Of a stretch of 64,000 bases of DNA, positions 1 to 8,726 are shown one piece after another (the first letter of the stretch is position 1; each line of letters begins with the position of its first letter). This DNA comes from Pseudoalteromonas nigrifaciens (GTDB taxonomy: Bacteria; Pseudomonadota; Gammaproteobacteria; Enterobacterales; Alteromonadaceae), in assembly GCF_002221505.1 (NCBI RefSeq), contig NZ_CP011036.1, positions 496,001 through 560,000 on the forward strand, given 5' to 3'. A program made the translations under genes and the position numbers. The notes beneath the pieces were generated by a model that saw only the letters and a program-made list of their open reading frames with translations, did not search any database and was not told the DNA's origin.

Positions 1-2
1 AG

Positions 3-581
3 GCTTCTTGGGTGAAAAATGCATTATCTTCTTATTTTAAATTTAACCAAACAAAAGTTTTTATAGAAAAACCATTATTTAAGCTCGATGAGCTTTTTGT
101 TAAAAAGAGTACAACTGATCTAAGTAAGCATCTATATCTGTTTTACCCTGCAAGTGAGTATTTATATAAAAATCACCATTTACTTATAGAGGCCCTCAAC
201 TATATAAAAAAAATAGAGCCAACATTATTAGATGCATTCACTTTTTTGTTTACTTTAGATGAGGATAGTTATACGTATCAAAAAGCTCAATTCTATGAGG
301 TGGCGGAATATTGCGATTTTTTAGGCTTCATTGACAGAGATGAAGTATTTTCTATCTATCAAAAAGAAGGTGTGCATCTTATTTTTCCAAGTGTTATAGA
401 AACGTTAGGATTACCATTACTTGAAGCCAGTTACTTTGGCTGCGATATTTTAGTTTCTGATTTGCCTTATTCCAGAGAAACGCTTATCAACTCTAGTGCT
501 GCTGTGAGATATGTAAAAAATAATACACCTCAGTGTTGGGGTGAAGAGTTAATTAGCTTTATTAAAGCAAAAATAAATTAG
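3..581 (+). CDS. Glycosyltransferase family 4, C-terminal part (5' end outside window)
   Basis: Only the C-terminal, nucleotide-sugar-binding half of a GT-B glycosyltransferase is present; the reading frame is open to the window edge, so the true start lies upstream. The GPGTF-like region is visible: a FYPASEYLYKNH stretch, CDFLGFIDRDEV, then IFPSVIETLGLPLLEA carrying the conserved E-x7-E-type motif of GT4 enzymes near the end. It would add a sugar to a lipid-linked polysaccharide precursor at the inner face of the membrane. It is 8 bp upstream of kdsA, consistent with one polysaccharide operon. Donor and acceptor cannot be told from sequence. Confidence 0.85.
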   Translation, partial: ASWVKNALSSYFKFNQTKVFIEKPLFKLDELFVKKSTTDLSKHLYLFYPASEYLYKNHHLLIEALNYIKKIEPTLLDAFTFLFTLDEDSYTYQKAQFYEVAEYCDFLGFIDRDEVFSIYQKEGVHLIFPSVIETLGLPLLEASYFGCDILVSDLPYSRETLINSSAAVRYVKNNTPQCWGEELISFIKAKIN

Positions 582-589
582 GAGTATAT

Positions 590-1387
590 ATGTTTTTAAT
601 TGCAGGACCATGTGTTATAGAGTCTGAAGGCTTAGTTCTCGATACCTTTGGTAAGTTACAGGAAATAACGAAAAAGCTTGGAATTGAGTATATTGCAAAG
701 TCTTCTTTTACGAAAGCAAATCGTTCATCCGGAAACGCTTTTACAGGTCCCGGGATTGATGAGGGACTTAGAATACTTCAAAAAGCAAAAGATCAATTAG
801 GAGTTAAAATATTAACCGATGTCCATGATGACACGCCACTTGATGAGGTTGCATCAGTTGTCGATGTACTTCAAACACCAGCTTTTCTCGTTAGGCAAAC
901 AAGTTTTATACAACGTGTAGCCTCGATGGGCAAACCTGTAAATATAAAAAAAGGACAATGGATGCACCCAGCTGATATGGCTCCAGTTGTTGAGAAGTGT
1001 AGAGCTGTTGGTAATGAAGATATATGGCTATGTGACCGTGGTACTAGCTTTGGCTTTGGAGCACTAATTAATTACATGCCTGGTTTGACTATAATGAAAG
1101 AAACAGGATGTAAAGTTGTTATGGATGCAACACATAGTGTCCAAATGCCGGGAGCATTAAACGGTTCAACAGGCGGTAATAGGGTACATGTCCCTGCGAT
1201 AGCTCGTGCAGCTGTAGCTGTCGGTATTGATGGTTTATTTCTTGAAACGCACCCGAACCCAGATAAAGCTCTATGTGATGGCCCAAACATGTTGCCCTTA
1301 CAGCATATGGAAGAGTTGTTAGAAACTTTATTAGAAATAGATGAAGTTGTTCATCGCCGTCCGTTTATTGAAAAGCAACTTAGGTGA
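590..1387 (+). CDS. kdsA: 3-deoxy-D-manno-octulosonate 8-phosphate synthase (metal-dependent class)
   Basis: Condenses phosphoenolpyruvate with arabinose 5-phosphate to give Kdo 8-phosphate. The 265-aa protein has the family core KSSFTKANRSS (37-47), KKGQW, DRGTSFGF and DATHSVQMPG. Cys8 in IAGPCVIES, His182, Glu219 and Asp230 sit where the metal-dependent Aquifex-type enzymes place their four metal ligands; E. coli KdsA has Asn instead of this Cys. The start ATG has a good AGGAG site 7 nt upstream. It overlaps kdsC by 4 nt. The combination with kdsC, kdsB and kdsD suggests a dedicated Kdo supply for the surface polysaccharide rather than the housekeeping lipid A copy. Confidence 0.95.
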   Translation: MFLIAGPCVIESEGLVLDTFGKLQEITKKLGIEYIAKSSFTKANRSSGNAFTGPGIDEGLRILQKAKDQLGVKILTDVHDDTPLDEVASVVDVLQTPAFLVRQTSFIQRVASMGKPVNIKKGQWMHPADMAPVVEKCRAVGNEDIWLCDRGTSFGFGALINYMPGLTIMKETGCKVVMDATHSVQMPGALNGSTGGNRVHVPAIARAAVAVGIDGLFLETHPNPDKALCDGPNMLPLQHMEELLETLLEIDEVVHRRPFIEKQLR

Positions 1388-1956
1388 AAAACTTGAAACT
1401 AAAGAGTTTAAATACAAATATACGTCTTGTAATATTTGATGTAGATGGCGTAATGACCGATGGCTCTATATTCATTTCTGAGCATGGGGAAGAGGTGAAG
1501 TCTTTTAATGCCAAGGATGGTATAGCGATAGAGTTATTACGAAGCCATAATATATTGTCTGGTGTTATATCAGGCAAAGCAAGTAAGGCATTAAACAAGC
1601 GCTGTGAGCAATTGGCGTTCGATATTGTTGTTACTGGTTGTAAGAATAAATTACCTAAACTAGTGGCTATTTGTCGGCAATATAATGTTTCCTTGGATGA
1701 AGTTGCTTTTTGTGGTGATGATATCTTAGATTTACCTATTATGAATACTTGTGGTTTAAGTGCAGCCCCTGCTGATGCCCACTCACTGGTGCTAAACTCT
1801 GCTGATTGGGTAATGTCTAAAAATGGTGGTTTTGGGATGGTGCGCGAATTTGTTGATACATTATTAGAGAAACAATTGAAAAAGCCTTTAATAGAAATAT
1901 ACGTACCATTAATGAACAAAGTGACTGAGAACTATATTGATGGTATTGAGCAGTAA
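1384..1956 (+). CDS. kdsC: 3-deoxy-D-manno-octulosonate 8-phosphate phosphatase
   Basis: HAD-superfamily phosphatase that removes phosphate from Kdo 8-P. The 190-aa protein is close to the usual KdsC length. HAD motif I is DVDGVMTDG (about 20-28), the motif II Ser/Thr is in SGVISGKAS, the Lys is in the CKNKLPKL region, and motif III is FCGDDILDLP. The GTG start overlaps the kdsA stop (GTGA), so translation is probably coupled. The stop is directly followed by the kdsB ATG. KdsC proteins have no cap domain and work as tetramers; nothing here departs from that. Confidence 0.93.
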   Translation: MKNLKLKSLNTNIRLVIFDVDGVMTDGSIFISEHGEEVKSFNAKDGIAIELLRSHNILSGVISGKASKALNKRCEQLAFDIVVTGCKNKLPKLVAICRQYNVSLDEVAFCGDDILDLPIMNTCGLSAAPADAHSLVLNSADWVMSKNGGFGMVREFVDTLLEKQLKKPLIEIYVPLMNKVTENYIDGIEQ

Positions 1957-2706
1957 ATGAAAATGCTAACTAAAGTTGTGATTCCTGCGCGATACAACTC
2001 TTCCCGTTTACCAGGAAAACCCTTACTCCTTATCAACAATAAGCCAATTTTCTGGCATGTTGTGCAAAGGGTTTTAGAGGCTGGGGTTTTGCTCGAAGAT
2101 GTTATTGTAGCAACGGATAATAAGAAAATTGAGTCACTAGCTGTTGAGTTAAAAGTTCCTGTGGTAATGACATCACTTGAGCATATAAGTGGAACAGACC
2201 GGATCAATGAGGTAGCACAGTTAAATGATTGGCCTAATAATACTGTTATTTTGAATGTACAGGGGGATGAGCCATTAATTCCATCTCAACTAATTAAAAA
2301 GTTAATCGCATTTACTGATGACAATATTCAATTTGATATTACTACTGCTATCTCAGCATTAACGAGTAAAGCTGATTTATTAAATGCTAATGTTGTAAAA
2401 GCTATAGTGGGAGCTGATAATTGTGCTTTATATTTCACTCGTGCTTCAGCTCCATTCAATAGAGATAATCCGAGTGATTTTAGTTTGGCCTTTCGACATA
2501 TTGGTATTTATGCGTATAGGAAGTATGCATTGCAAAAGTTTTGTCAATATGAAGAGGCGCCATTAGAAAAGTATGAGAAGTTAGAACAACTCAGGGCTTT
2601 AAGCCATGGTATGAGGATCGGTGCTATGGAATTTAACGAAGTAACGCCTCATGGCGTTGATACTTTGCAAGATTATCAAAAATTAAAGCAATTAATGGAG
2701 ACATGA
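1957..2706 (+). CDS. kdsB: CMP-Kdo synthetase (3-deoxy-manno-octulosonate cytidylyltransferase)
   Basis: Activates Kdo with CTP to CMP-Kdo, the donor for Kdo transferases. The 249-aa protein has the nucleotide-binding N-terminus PARYNSSRLPGKPL, the NVQGDEPLI metal/CTP motif and the RHIGIYAYRK and EKLEQLRAL motifs typical of KdsB. It starts immediately after the kdsC stop codon and is separated from kdsD by one base, so the four kds genes form one transcription unit. Confidence 0.95.
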   Translation: MKMLTKVVIPARYNSSRLPGKPLLLINNKPIFWHVVQRVLEAGVLLEDVIVATDNKKIESLAVELKVPVVMTSLEHISGTDRINEVAQLNDWPNNTVILNVQGDEPLIPSQLIKKLIAFTDDNIQFDITTAISALTSKADLLNANVVKAIVGADNCALYFTRASAPFNRDNPSDFSLAFRHIGIYAYRKYALQKFCQYEEAPLEKYEKLEQLRALSHGMRIGAMEFNEVTPHGVDTLQDYQKLKQLMET

Positions 2707-2707
2707 T

Positions 2708-3637
2708 ATGAGCTCTTTACTTATAGCAAAAAGTGTAATTACAACTGAAATATTAGGTTTAGAGCACATGGCTAATCAGCTTGATTCAAATTTTGATAAA
2801 GCTATTGAGGCAATAATTAATTCTACTGGTAGAGTTATTGTTTGCGGTATGGGAAAGTCTGGGCTTATAGGTAAAAAAATAGTTTCTTCTTTTGCTAGTA
2901 CAGGGACACCAAGTTTTTTTATGCATCCAGGTGAAGCATTTCATGGTGATCTAGGTATGGTTAAATCCGAGGATGTGTTTATAGCTATATCGAATTCCGG
3001 TGAAACAGACGAAGTCCTAAGGTTATTACCTTTTTTAATAAGTAATGGTAATTTTGTGATCGCTATGACAGGAAAGCCCACTTCTACTCTAGCAGTAAAA
3101 TCTCATTGTCATTTGAATGTCGCAGTACCGTTAGAGGCTTGTCCTTTACAGTTAGCGCCAACATCATCTACCACTGCTACTTTAGTGATGGGCGATGCTT
3201 TAACTGTAGTGTTAATGGGGAAAAGGCAGTTTAAACCTGAAAATTTTGCTCGTTTTCATCCAGGGGGGAGTTTGGGGAGAAGGTTATTAGGAAAGGTAAG
3301 TGATGATATGTTCACTGAAAATTTACCAACAATCACATTAGAATCACCGGTAACAGATGCTATAAATACTATTTCCAGTTGTAATTTTGGAGTGGTACTT
3401 GTACTTCAGTTTGGAAAGTTAAAAGCTGTGATTACTGATGGTGATTTACGAAGAGCAATTGTTAAATATGGTAAAGATATTTTTGACCTTTTAGTGAAAG
3501 ATATATGTACTTTTGATCCTTTAACTATTTTACCAGAAAGCAGTATTCAAGAGGCATACGATGTTATGGATGATAAAAAAGTGAATGTTCTTATTGTTGT
3601 CGAAAACACTAGGGTTTTAGGTATATTAAAAAAATAA
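2708..3637 (+). CDS. kdsD: Arabinose-5-phosphate isomerase (KdsD/KpsF family)
   Basis: Interconverts ribulose 5-P and arabinose 5-P, the first step of Kdo synthesis. It has an N-terminal SIS domain (about 30-175, with GMGKSGLIGKKI, SSFASTGTPSFF and ISNSGETDEVL) and a CBS pair (about 200-309, DGDLRRAI). At 309 aa it is about 15-20 residues shorter than E. coli KdsD, because the second CBS motif stops at VLGILKK and lacks the usual closing DLLRAG-like segment. The active-site SIS part is complete, so activity is likely kept. The name kpsF would also fit, as the gene sits in a polysaccharide locus. Confidence 0.92.
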   Translation: MSSLLIAKSVITTEILGLEHMANQLDSNFDKAIEAIINSTGRVIVCGMGKSGLIGKKIVSSFASTGTPSFFMHPGEAFHGDLGMVKSEDVFIAISNSGETDEVLRLLPFLISNGNFVIAMTGKPTSTLAVKSHCHLNVAVPLEACPLQLAPTSSTTATLVMGDALTVVLMGKRQFKPENFARFHPGGSLGRRLLGKVSDDMFTENLPTITLESPVTDAINTISSCNFGVVLVLQFGKLKAVITDGDLRRAIVKYGKDIFDLLVKDICTFDPLTILPESSIQEAYDVMDDKKVNVLIVVENTRVLGILKK

Positions 3638-3660
3638 ATTAGATAAAATAAAGGTCAAAC

Positions 3661-4698
3661 ATGTTTAAAGATAAGGTTCTACTCATCACTGGCGGTACAG
3701 GCTCATTTGGTAATGCAGTTTTACGTCGTTTTTTAGATACAGATATTAAAGAAATACGTATTTTTTCTCGAGATGAAAAGAAACAAGATGATATGCGTAA
3801 AGCATTTAATAATGAAAAATTAAAATTTTACATTGGTGATGTGCGTGATCCTCAAAGTATTTCTACCGCAATGCGTGGCGTTGATTATGTGTTTCATGCT
3901 GCAGCTTTAAAACAAGTGCCATCATGTGAATTTTATCCTCTCGAGGCTGTAAAAACTAACGTATTAGGCACTGAGAATGTACTGGAGTCTGCTATATTCC
4001 ATGGTGTAAGTCGCGTTGTATGTTTAAGCACCGATAAAGCAGTGTATCCTATTAATGCAATGGGTATTTCTAAGGCTATGATGGAAAAGGTGATTGTTGC
4101 TAAGAGCCGAAACTTAGAGGGTACAAATACGGTTATTTCAGGTACTCGTTACGGTAATGTAATGGCATCTCGTGGTTCTGTGATTCCTTTGTTTATTCGC
4201 CAGGTTATCGAAAATATACCCATTACATTAACAGACCCTTCGATGACCCGCTTTATGATGACATTGGACGATGCAGTTGATTTAGTGTTACATGCTTTTG
4301 AACACGGTACTAATGGTGACATTTTTGTTCAAAAAGCGCCAGCTGCTACTATCGAAGTATTAACTAAAGCAATTCTTGAGATGATTGGCAAACCAGAGCA
4401 TAAAGTTAATGTTATTGGCACACGCCACGGTGAGAAGTTATTTGAAGCATTATGTAGCCGTGAAGAAATGTTTGTTGCACAAGACCAAGGTGAGTATTAC
4501 AGAATTCCTGCTGATAATCGCGATTTAAATTATGCGCAGTATACTGAAGAAGGCGACAAAGACTTATCTGCAATCGAAGATTATAACTCTCATAACACAG
4601 AGCGTTTAGACGTTGAAGGCATGAAACAATTACTGCGTAAACTTGACTTTATGCGTGATATTGAAGCTGGTAAATTAATAGTGCCAGAAGGTGTGTAA
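3661..4698 (+). CDS. fnlA: UDP-GlcNAc 4,6-dehydratase/5-epimerase (FnlA/WbjB/CapE)
   Basis: First enzyme of UDP-N-acetyl-L-fucosamine synthesis: an extended SDR that dehydrates and epimerises UDP-GlcNAc. The 345-aa protein has the Rossmann motif TGGTGSFGNAV (about 9-19), the STDKAVYPINAMG region with the MxxxK active site (MGISKAMMEK) and the substrate-binding TRFMMTLDDAV. The next two genes encode the following two enzymes, which makes the pathway assignment firm. It shares one base with fnlB (TAATG). Confidence 0.93.
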   Translation: MFKDKVLLITGGTGSFGNAVLRRFLDTDIKEIRIFSRDEKKQDDMRKAFNNEKLKFYIGDVRDPQSISTAMRGVDYVFHAAALKQVPSCEFYPLEAVKTNVLGTENVLESAIFHGVSRVVCLSTDKAVYPINAMGISKAMMEKVIVAKSRNLEGTNTVISGTRYGNVMASRGSVIPLFIRQVIENIPITLTDPSMTRFMMTLDDAVDLVLHAFEHGTNGDIFVQKAPAATIEVLTKAILEMIGKPEHKVNVIGTRHGEKLFEALCSREEMFVAQDQGEYYRIPADNRDLNYAQYTEEGDKDLSAIEDYNSHNTERLDVEGMKQLLRKLDFMRDIEAGKLIVPEGV

Positions 4699-5807
4699 TG
4701 AATATTTTAGTAACAGGTGCAAAAGGCTTTATTGGCCAAAACTTATGTATTCATTTAAAAGAAGCTGGTTTTAAAAATATTGAAACAATCACCCGAGATG
4801 ATAACGACAAAAGTATTGATGAAAAAGTAAAGCATGCTGATTTTATATACCATTTAGCAGGTATAAATAGGCCTGAAAATGATGATGAGTTTAAAGCTGG
4901 GAATACTGACCTAACTCAAAAGATAGTTGATATACTAGTTAATGATGAGCGTAGTACTCCAATTTTGTTTACTTCATCAATTCAAGCTGAATTAAATAAT
5001 CCTTATGGTGTAAGTAAAGCAGGAGCAGAGTCTGCTATTACTTCTTACAGGGAAAAAACAGGAAGCGCGGCTTACATTTATAGATTACCGAATGTTTTTG
5101 GTAAATGGTGCCGTCCTAATTACAACTCGGCAGTTGCTACCTTTTGTTATAACACAATAAACGACTTACCAATTACGGTACACAATGCTGATGCACCCCT
5201 TAGTCTTGTTTATATAGATGATGTATGCCATTCGTTTGTTAATTTACTAATCAACACGCCTTCAGAACCAGAAGAGTATAGCCAAGTAGAACCAGTTTAT
5301 AAAACTACAGTGGGTACAGTTCTAAGCTTATTAAGTGACTTTAAACAGAGCCGCGCCTCTCTAATAACTAATAAGGTGGGTGTGGGGTTTGAGCGAGCAC
5401 TTTATTCTACTTACTTAAGTTATTTTAAACCTGAACAATTTACTTATGACGTGCCTAGTTATACTGATGAACGTGGTTCATTTAGCGAAATGCTAAAAAC
5501 AACTGATTCAGGTCAGTTTTCATTTTTTACTGCACATTCAGGGATTACACGTGGTGGGCATTATCACCACTCTAAGAATGAAAAGTTTTTAGTACTTAAA
5601 GGTGAAGCTTGTTTTAAGTTCAAGCACATTGTTACAGGCGAAAAGTATGAACTTACAACATCTGACCAAGTTCGTACTATAGTGGAAACGGTACCTGGTT
5701 GGACTCATGATATAACTAATATTGGTTCAGGAGAGCTAATTGTCATGCTCTGGGCAAATGAAATATTCGATAGAGATAAACCAGATACTGTCGCTATGCC
5801 TTTATAA
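4698..5807 (+). CDS. fnlB: UDP-2-acetamido-2,6-dideoxy-hexulose reductase (FnlB/WbjC/CapF)
   Basis: Second UDP-L-FucNAc enzyme. The 369-aa protein is bifunctional, as in CapF: an N-terminal short-chain reductase/epimerase domain (about 1-245; VTGAKGFIGQNL, then YGVSKAGAES with Tyr/Lys) and a C-terminal cupin domain (about 250-369; GGHYHHSKNEKF, probable metal-binding histidines, then WTHDITN). Its start overlaps the fnlA stop. The gap to fnlC is 39 bp. Confidence 0.93.
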   Translation: MNILVTGAKGFIGQNLCIHLKEAGFKNIETITRDDNDKSIDEKVKHADFIYHLAGINRPENDDEFKAGNTDLTQKIVDILVNDERSTPILFTSSIQAELNNPYGVSKAGAESAITSYREKTGSAAYIYRLPNVFGKWCRPNYNSAVATFCYNTINDLPITVHNADAPLSLVYIDDVCHSFVNLLINTPSEPEEYSQVEPVYKTTVGTVLSLLSDFKQSRASLITNKVGVGFERALYSTYLSYFKPEQFTYDVPSYTDERGSFSEMLKTTDSGQFSFFTAHSGITRGGHYHHSKNEKFLVLKGEACFKFKHIVTGEKYELTTSDQVRTIVETVPGWTHDITNIGSGELIVMLWANEIFDRDKPDTVAMPL

Positions 5808-5846
5808 CACGTGGTTATTTAATTTTAATAAGTTTAAAGTGAAAAA

Positions 5847-6977
5847 ATGAAAAAATTAAAAGTAATGTCTGTTGTAGGAACAAGACCAGAAATAATTCGT
5901 TTATCTCGAGTGCTTGCAAAGCTTGATGAGCATTGCGAACATATTTTGGTACATACTGGCCAAAACTATGATTTTGAACTTAATGAAGTTTTTTTTAACG
6001 ATTTAGATGTAAGAAAGCCTGATTATTTTTTAAATGCTGCTGGTAAAAATGCGGCTGAAACAATTGGCCAAGTAATCATTAAAGTTGATGAAGTACTTGA
6101 AGAGGTTATGCCCGAGGCCATGCTTGTATTGGGTGATACAAATTCGTGTATATCAGCTATACCAGCAAAGCGCCGTAAGGTTCCTATATTCCACATGGAA
6201 GCTGGTAATCGTTGTTTTGATCAACGAGTCCCTGAAGAAACTAATCGTAAAATAGTCGATCATACTGCTGATATTAATCTTACTTACAGCACTATTGCGA
6301 GAGACTATTTGTTAGCTGAAGGAATTCCTGCTGATCGTATTATAAAAACAGGCAGCCCGATGTTTGAAGTGCTGACGCATTATATGCCTCAAATTGATTC
6401 ATCAAACGTATTAAAAGAGCTGGAGCTACAAAAAGGCCAGTTTTTTGTAGTGAGTGCTCACCGAGAAGAAAACGTTGATTCTCCCAAGCAGCTTATAAAC
6501 TTGGCAAATACGCTTAATGTAGTTGCTGAGCATTATGATATGCCGGTAATAATTTCGACTCACCCGCGCACAAGAAACAGAATAGAAGCACAAGGAATTG
6601 AGTTTCATAAAAATATTAGATTATTAAAACCACTAGGTTTTCATGATTATAATAATTTACAAAAAAATGCTAAAGCAGTGCTTTCTGATAGTGGAACTAT
6701 CAACGAAGAGTCTTCTATCATGAATTTTCCAGCGTTAAACCTACGCGAAGCGCACGAGCGCCCTGAGGGAATGGAGGAAGCATCAGTAATGATGGTTGGT
6801 TTAGGAGCAGAGCGTGTTATGCAGGGATTACATATTTTAGAATCTCAACCAACGGGAGAGCAACGCTTACTTCGTCAAGTCTATGATTACAGCATGCCAA
6901 ATGTAGCAGATAAAGTAGTAAGAATAATTCATTCTTATACTGACTATATAAATAGAGTTGTGTGGAAAAAATATTAA
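5847..6977 (+). CDS. fnlC: UDP-N-acetyl-L-pneumosamine 2-epimerase (FnlC/WbjD/CapG)
   Basis: Third enzyme of the UDP-L-FucNAc pathway, a non-hydrolysing UDP-HexNAc 2-epimerase of GT-B fold (376 aa). Visible motifs are VVGTRPEIIRL at the N-terminus, LVLGDTNSC, HMEAGNRCFDQRVPEE, SAHREENVD and LSDSGTINEESSI. It differs from the WecB-type epimerase at 56194-57309, whose motifs read HVEAGLRTG and [10 protein letters not shown]; the two are paralogues with different substrates. Its stop overlaps the next gene's ATG (TAATG). Confidence 0.93.
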   Translation: MKKLKVMSVVGTRPEIIRLSRVLAKLDEHCEHILVHTGQNYDFELNEVFFNDLDVRKPDYFLNAAGKNAAETIGQVIIKVDEVLEEVMPEAMLVLGDTNSCISAIPAKRRKVPIFHMEAGNRCFDQRVPEETNRKIVDHTADINLTYSTIARDYLLAEGIPADRIIKTGSPMFEVLTHYMPQIDSSNVLKELELQKGQFFVVSAHREENVDSPKQLINLANTLNVVAEHYDMPVIISTHPRTRNRIEAQGIEFHKNIRLLKPLGFHDYNNLQKNAKAVLSDSGTINEESSIMNFPALNLREAHERPEGMEEASVMMVGLGAERVMQGLHILESQPTGEQRLLRQVYDYSMPNVADKVVRIIHSYTDYINRVVWKKY

Positions 6978-8179
6978 TGAAGCTTGCTTTAGTCATTGAT
7001 GACTACTTGCCAGACAGCACCAGGGTTGGTGCTAAAATGTTTCATGAACTCGCACTTGAGCTCTTGGCAAGTGGGCATAATGTAACAGTAATTACCCCTG
7101 CCGTAGGGCAAGCGAAAAAATTTACTGAACAAAGCATAGACGGTGTAACAGTTTGGCGCTTTAGTTCTGGTCCTATTAAAGATGTGGGCAAAGTAACACG
7201 AGCGTTAAACGAAACCTTACTCTCATTTAGAGCTTGGTCGGCTATTAAGCAACATGTAAATGAGAACACCTTTGATGGCGTAATTTATTACTCTCCTTCC
7301 ATATTTTTTGGTGGCTTAGTTAATAAAATTAAGCAGTGTTGTAACTGTTCCTCTTATTTAGTGTTACGTGACTTGTTTCCACAGTGGGTTATAGATGCTG
7401 GAATGATAAAAAAAGGCTCTTTAATAGCGCGTTATTTTAAATTTTTTGAACAGTACTCATACCAAGCCGCAAACACCATTGGCTTAATGTCAGAGAAAAA
7501 CAGAGAAGTATTTAGCCAAAGTAACCGCACAGATTATCCCACCGAAATTTTGCGTAACTGGGCAGATACAACCCCCGTTAATATTGAGAGCAGCGTTAAT
7601 TCTATTCGTATGCAGCTGCAACTAGAAAATAAAGTTATTTACTTTTATGGTGGCAACATTGGCCATGCGCAAGATATGGCAAACCTAATGCGCTTAGTTA
7701 AAAACATGCAATATTGTACCCATGCACACTTTTTATTTATTGGCCAAGGCGACGAAGTTGAGTTAATTAACAAGCTGGCGCAACAGTGGCAGTTAACAAA
7801 TTACACTTATTTGCCCTCGGTTAATCAAAATGAATTTAAACGTATATTAGCCGACATTGACATAGGGCTGTTTTCTTTATCGGCCAAGCATACTGCGCAT
7901 AACTTTCCAGGAAAGTTATTAGGCTATATGGTGCAGTCGTTGCCTATTTTAGGCAGTGTAAATAGTGGTAACGACCTGCAAGCGCTAGTTAATTCAAGCG
8001 GGGCGGGGGTTATCAGCGAAAATGGCGACGATGAGCAGCTATTAAAAAACGCCATAGCGCTTTACGAAAATCCCAACTTACGTAAGCAGCTAGGTAATGG
8101 AGCATATGAGCTGTTAAAAAATGAATTTTCAGTTACTGCTATCGCCGCTAACATTGTTAAAAAATTAAAAGAGCAATAA
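6977..8179 (+). CDS. wbuB: WbuB-like glycosyltransferase (probable L-FucNAc transferase)
   Basis: GT4-type glycosyltransferase of about 400 aa, probably moving L-FucNAc onto the lipid-linked repeat unit. The N-terminal half has DSTRVGAKMFHELALEL and the C-terminal half has YGGNIGHAQD, FIGQGDEVELI and FPGKLLGYMVQSLPILG. The ATG at 6977 overlaps the fnlC stop and is preferred over an in-frame GTG 15 nt upstream. The order fnlA-fnlB-fnlC-wbuB-wbuC is the one known from FucNAc-containing O-antigen clusters, which supports the donor assignment; the linkage is inferred. Confidence 0.85.
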   Translation: MKLALVIDDYLPDSTRVGAKMFHELALELLASGHNVTVITPAVGQAKKFTEQSIDGVTVWRFSSGPIKDVGKVTRALNETLLSFRAWSAIKQHVNENTFDGVIYYSPSIFFGGLVNKIKQCCNCSSYLVLRDLFPQWVIDAGMIKKGSLIARYFKFFEQYSYQAANTIGLMSEKNREVFSQSNRTDYPTEILRNWADTTPVNIESSVNSIRMQLQLENKVIYFYGGNIGHAQDMANLMRLVKNMQYCTHAHFLFIGQGDEVELINKLAQQWQLTNYTYLPSVNQNEFKRILADIDIGLFSLSAKHTAHNFPGKLLGYMVQSLPILGSVNSGNDLQALVNSSGAGVISENGDDEQLLKNAIALYENPNLRKQLGNGAYELLKNEFSVTAIAANIVKKLKEQ

Positions 8180-8580
8180 TGAGGAAAATAACCCAATCAG
8201 ACATCGAACTTTTATTTGAGCAGGCTAGTAACTCGCCCAGAAAAAGAGCGCACCTTAACTTACACACCAGCTTTGATGATAAAGTGCAAAGGCTATACAT
8301 AGCACTATTGCAAGGCAGTTATGTAGAGCCACATTACCATGCTTTTGCGCATCAATGGGAAATGTTTATAGTGCAAAGTGGGGTATTAAAAGTAACGCTG
8401 CACCATAAAGATGGCTCTGTAATAAGCTCTTTTTTGGTAGGCGATGAACAAGATACTCAAGCGATTGAATTTAAACCGGGCGATGTGCATAGCGTAGAAT
8501 GTGTATCGGAGCATGCATTAATGCTAGAAATAAAAGAAGGCCCGTTCGTTGAAATGCATGCAAAAATATTATTAAGCTAA
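8179..8580 (+). CDS. wbuC: WbuC family cupin protein
   Basis: A 133-aa single-domain cupin with metal-ligand-like residues in YVEPHYHAFAHQWEMF and PGDVHSVECVSEHA. WbuC proteins accompany FucNAc clusters but their reaction is not established. The start ATG overlaps the preceding stop (TAATG), so it is probably translationally coupled to wbuB. It ends the tight fnl/wbu gene run; a 146-bp gap precedes the wecA-like gene. Confidence 0.88.
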   Translation: MRKITQSDIELLFEQASNSPRKRAHLNLHTSFDDKVQRLYIALLQGSYVEPHYHAFAHQWEMFIVQSGVLKVTLHHKDGSVISSFLVGDEQDTQAIEFKPGDVHSVECVSEHALMLEIKEGPFVEMHAKILLS

Positions 8581-8726
8581 AAATACTTAATTGAATAATG
8601 TTTTTCTTTTTCAATAATATTACTGTTACTTTTTTAGTTATTAGGAATACAAATATCAATGGACTGCTTTATCTAAAAAATAGAATGTAGATAAAGTGAA
8701 ATACCAAATTTGTTAATGGAACTATT

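Noticed and set aside
1380..1919. 179-aa minus-strand frame over kdsC
   Set aside because: Fully covered by kdsC, which has intact HAD motifs; the reverse frame is a composition shadow.
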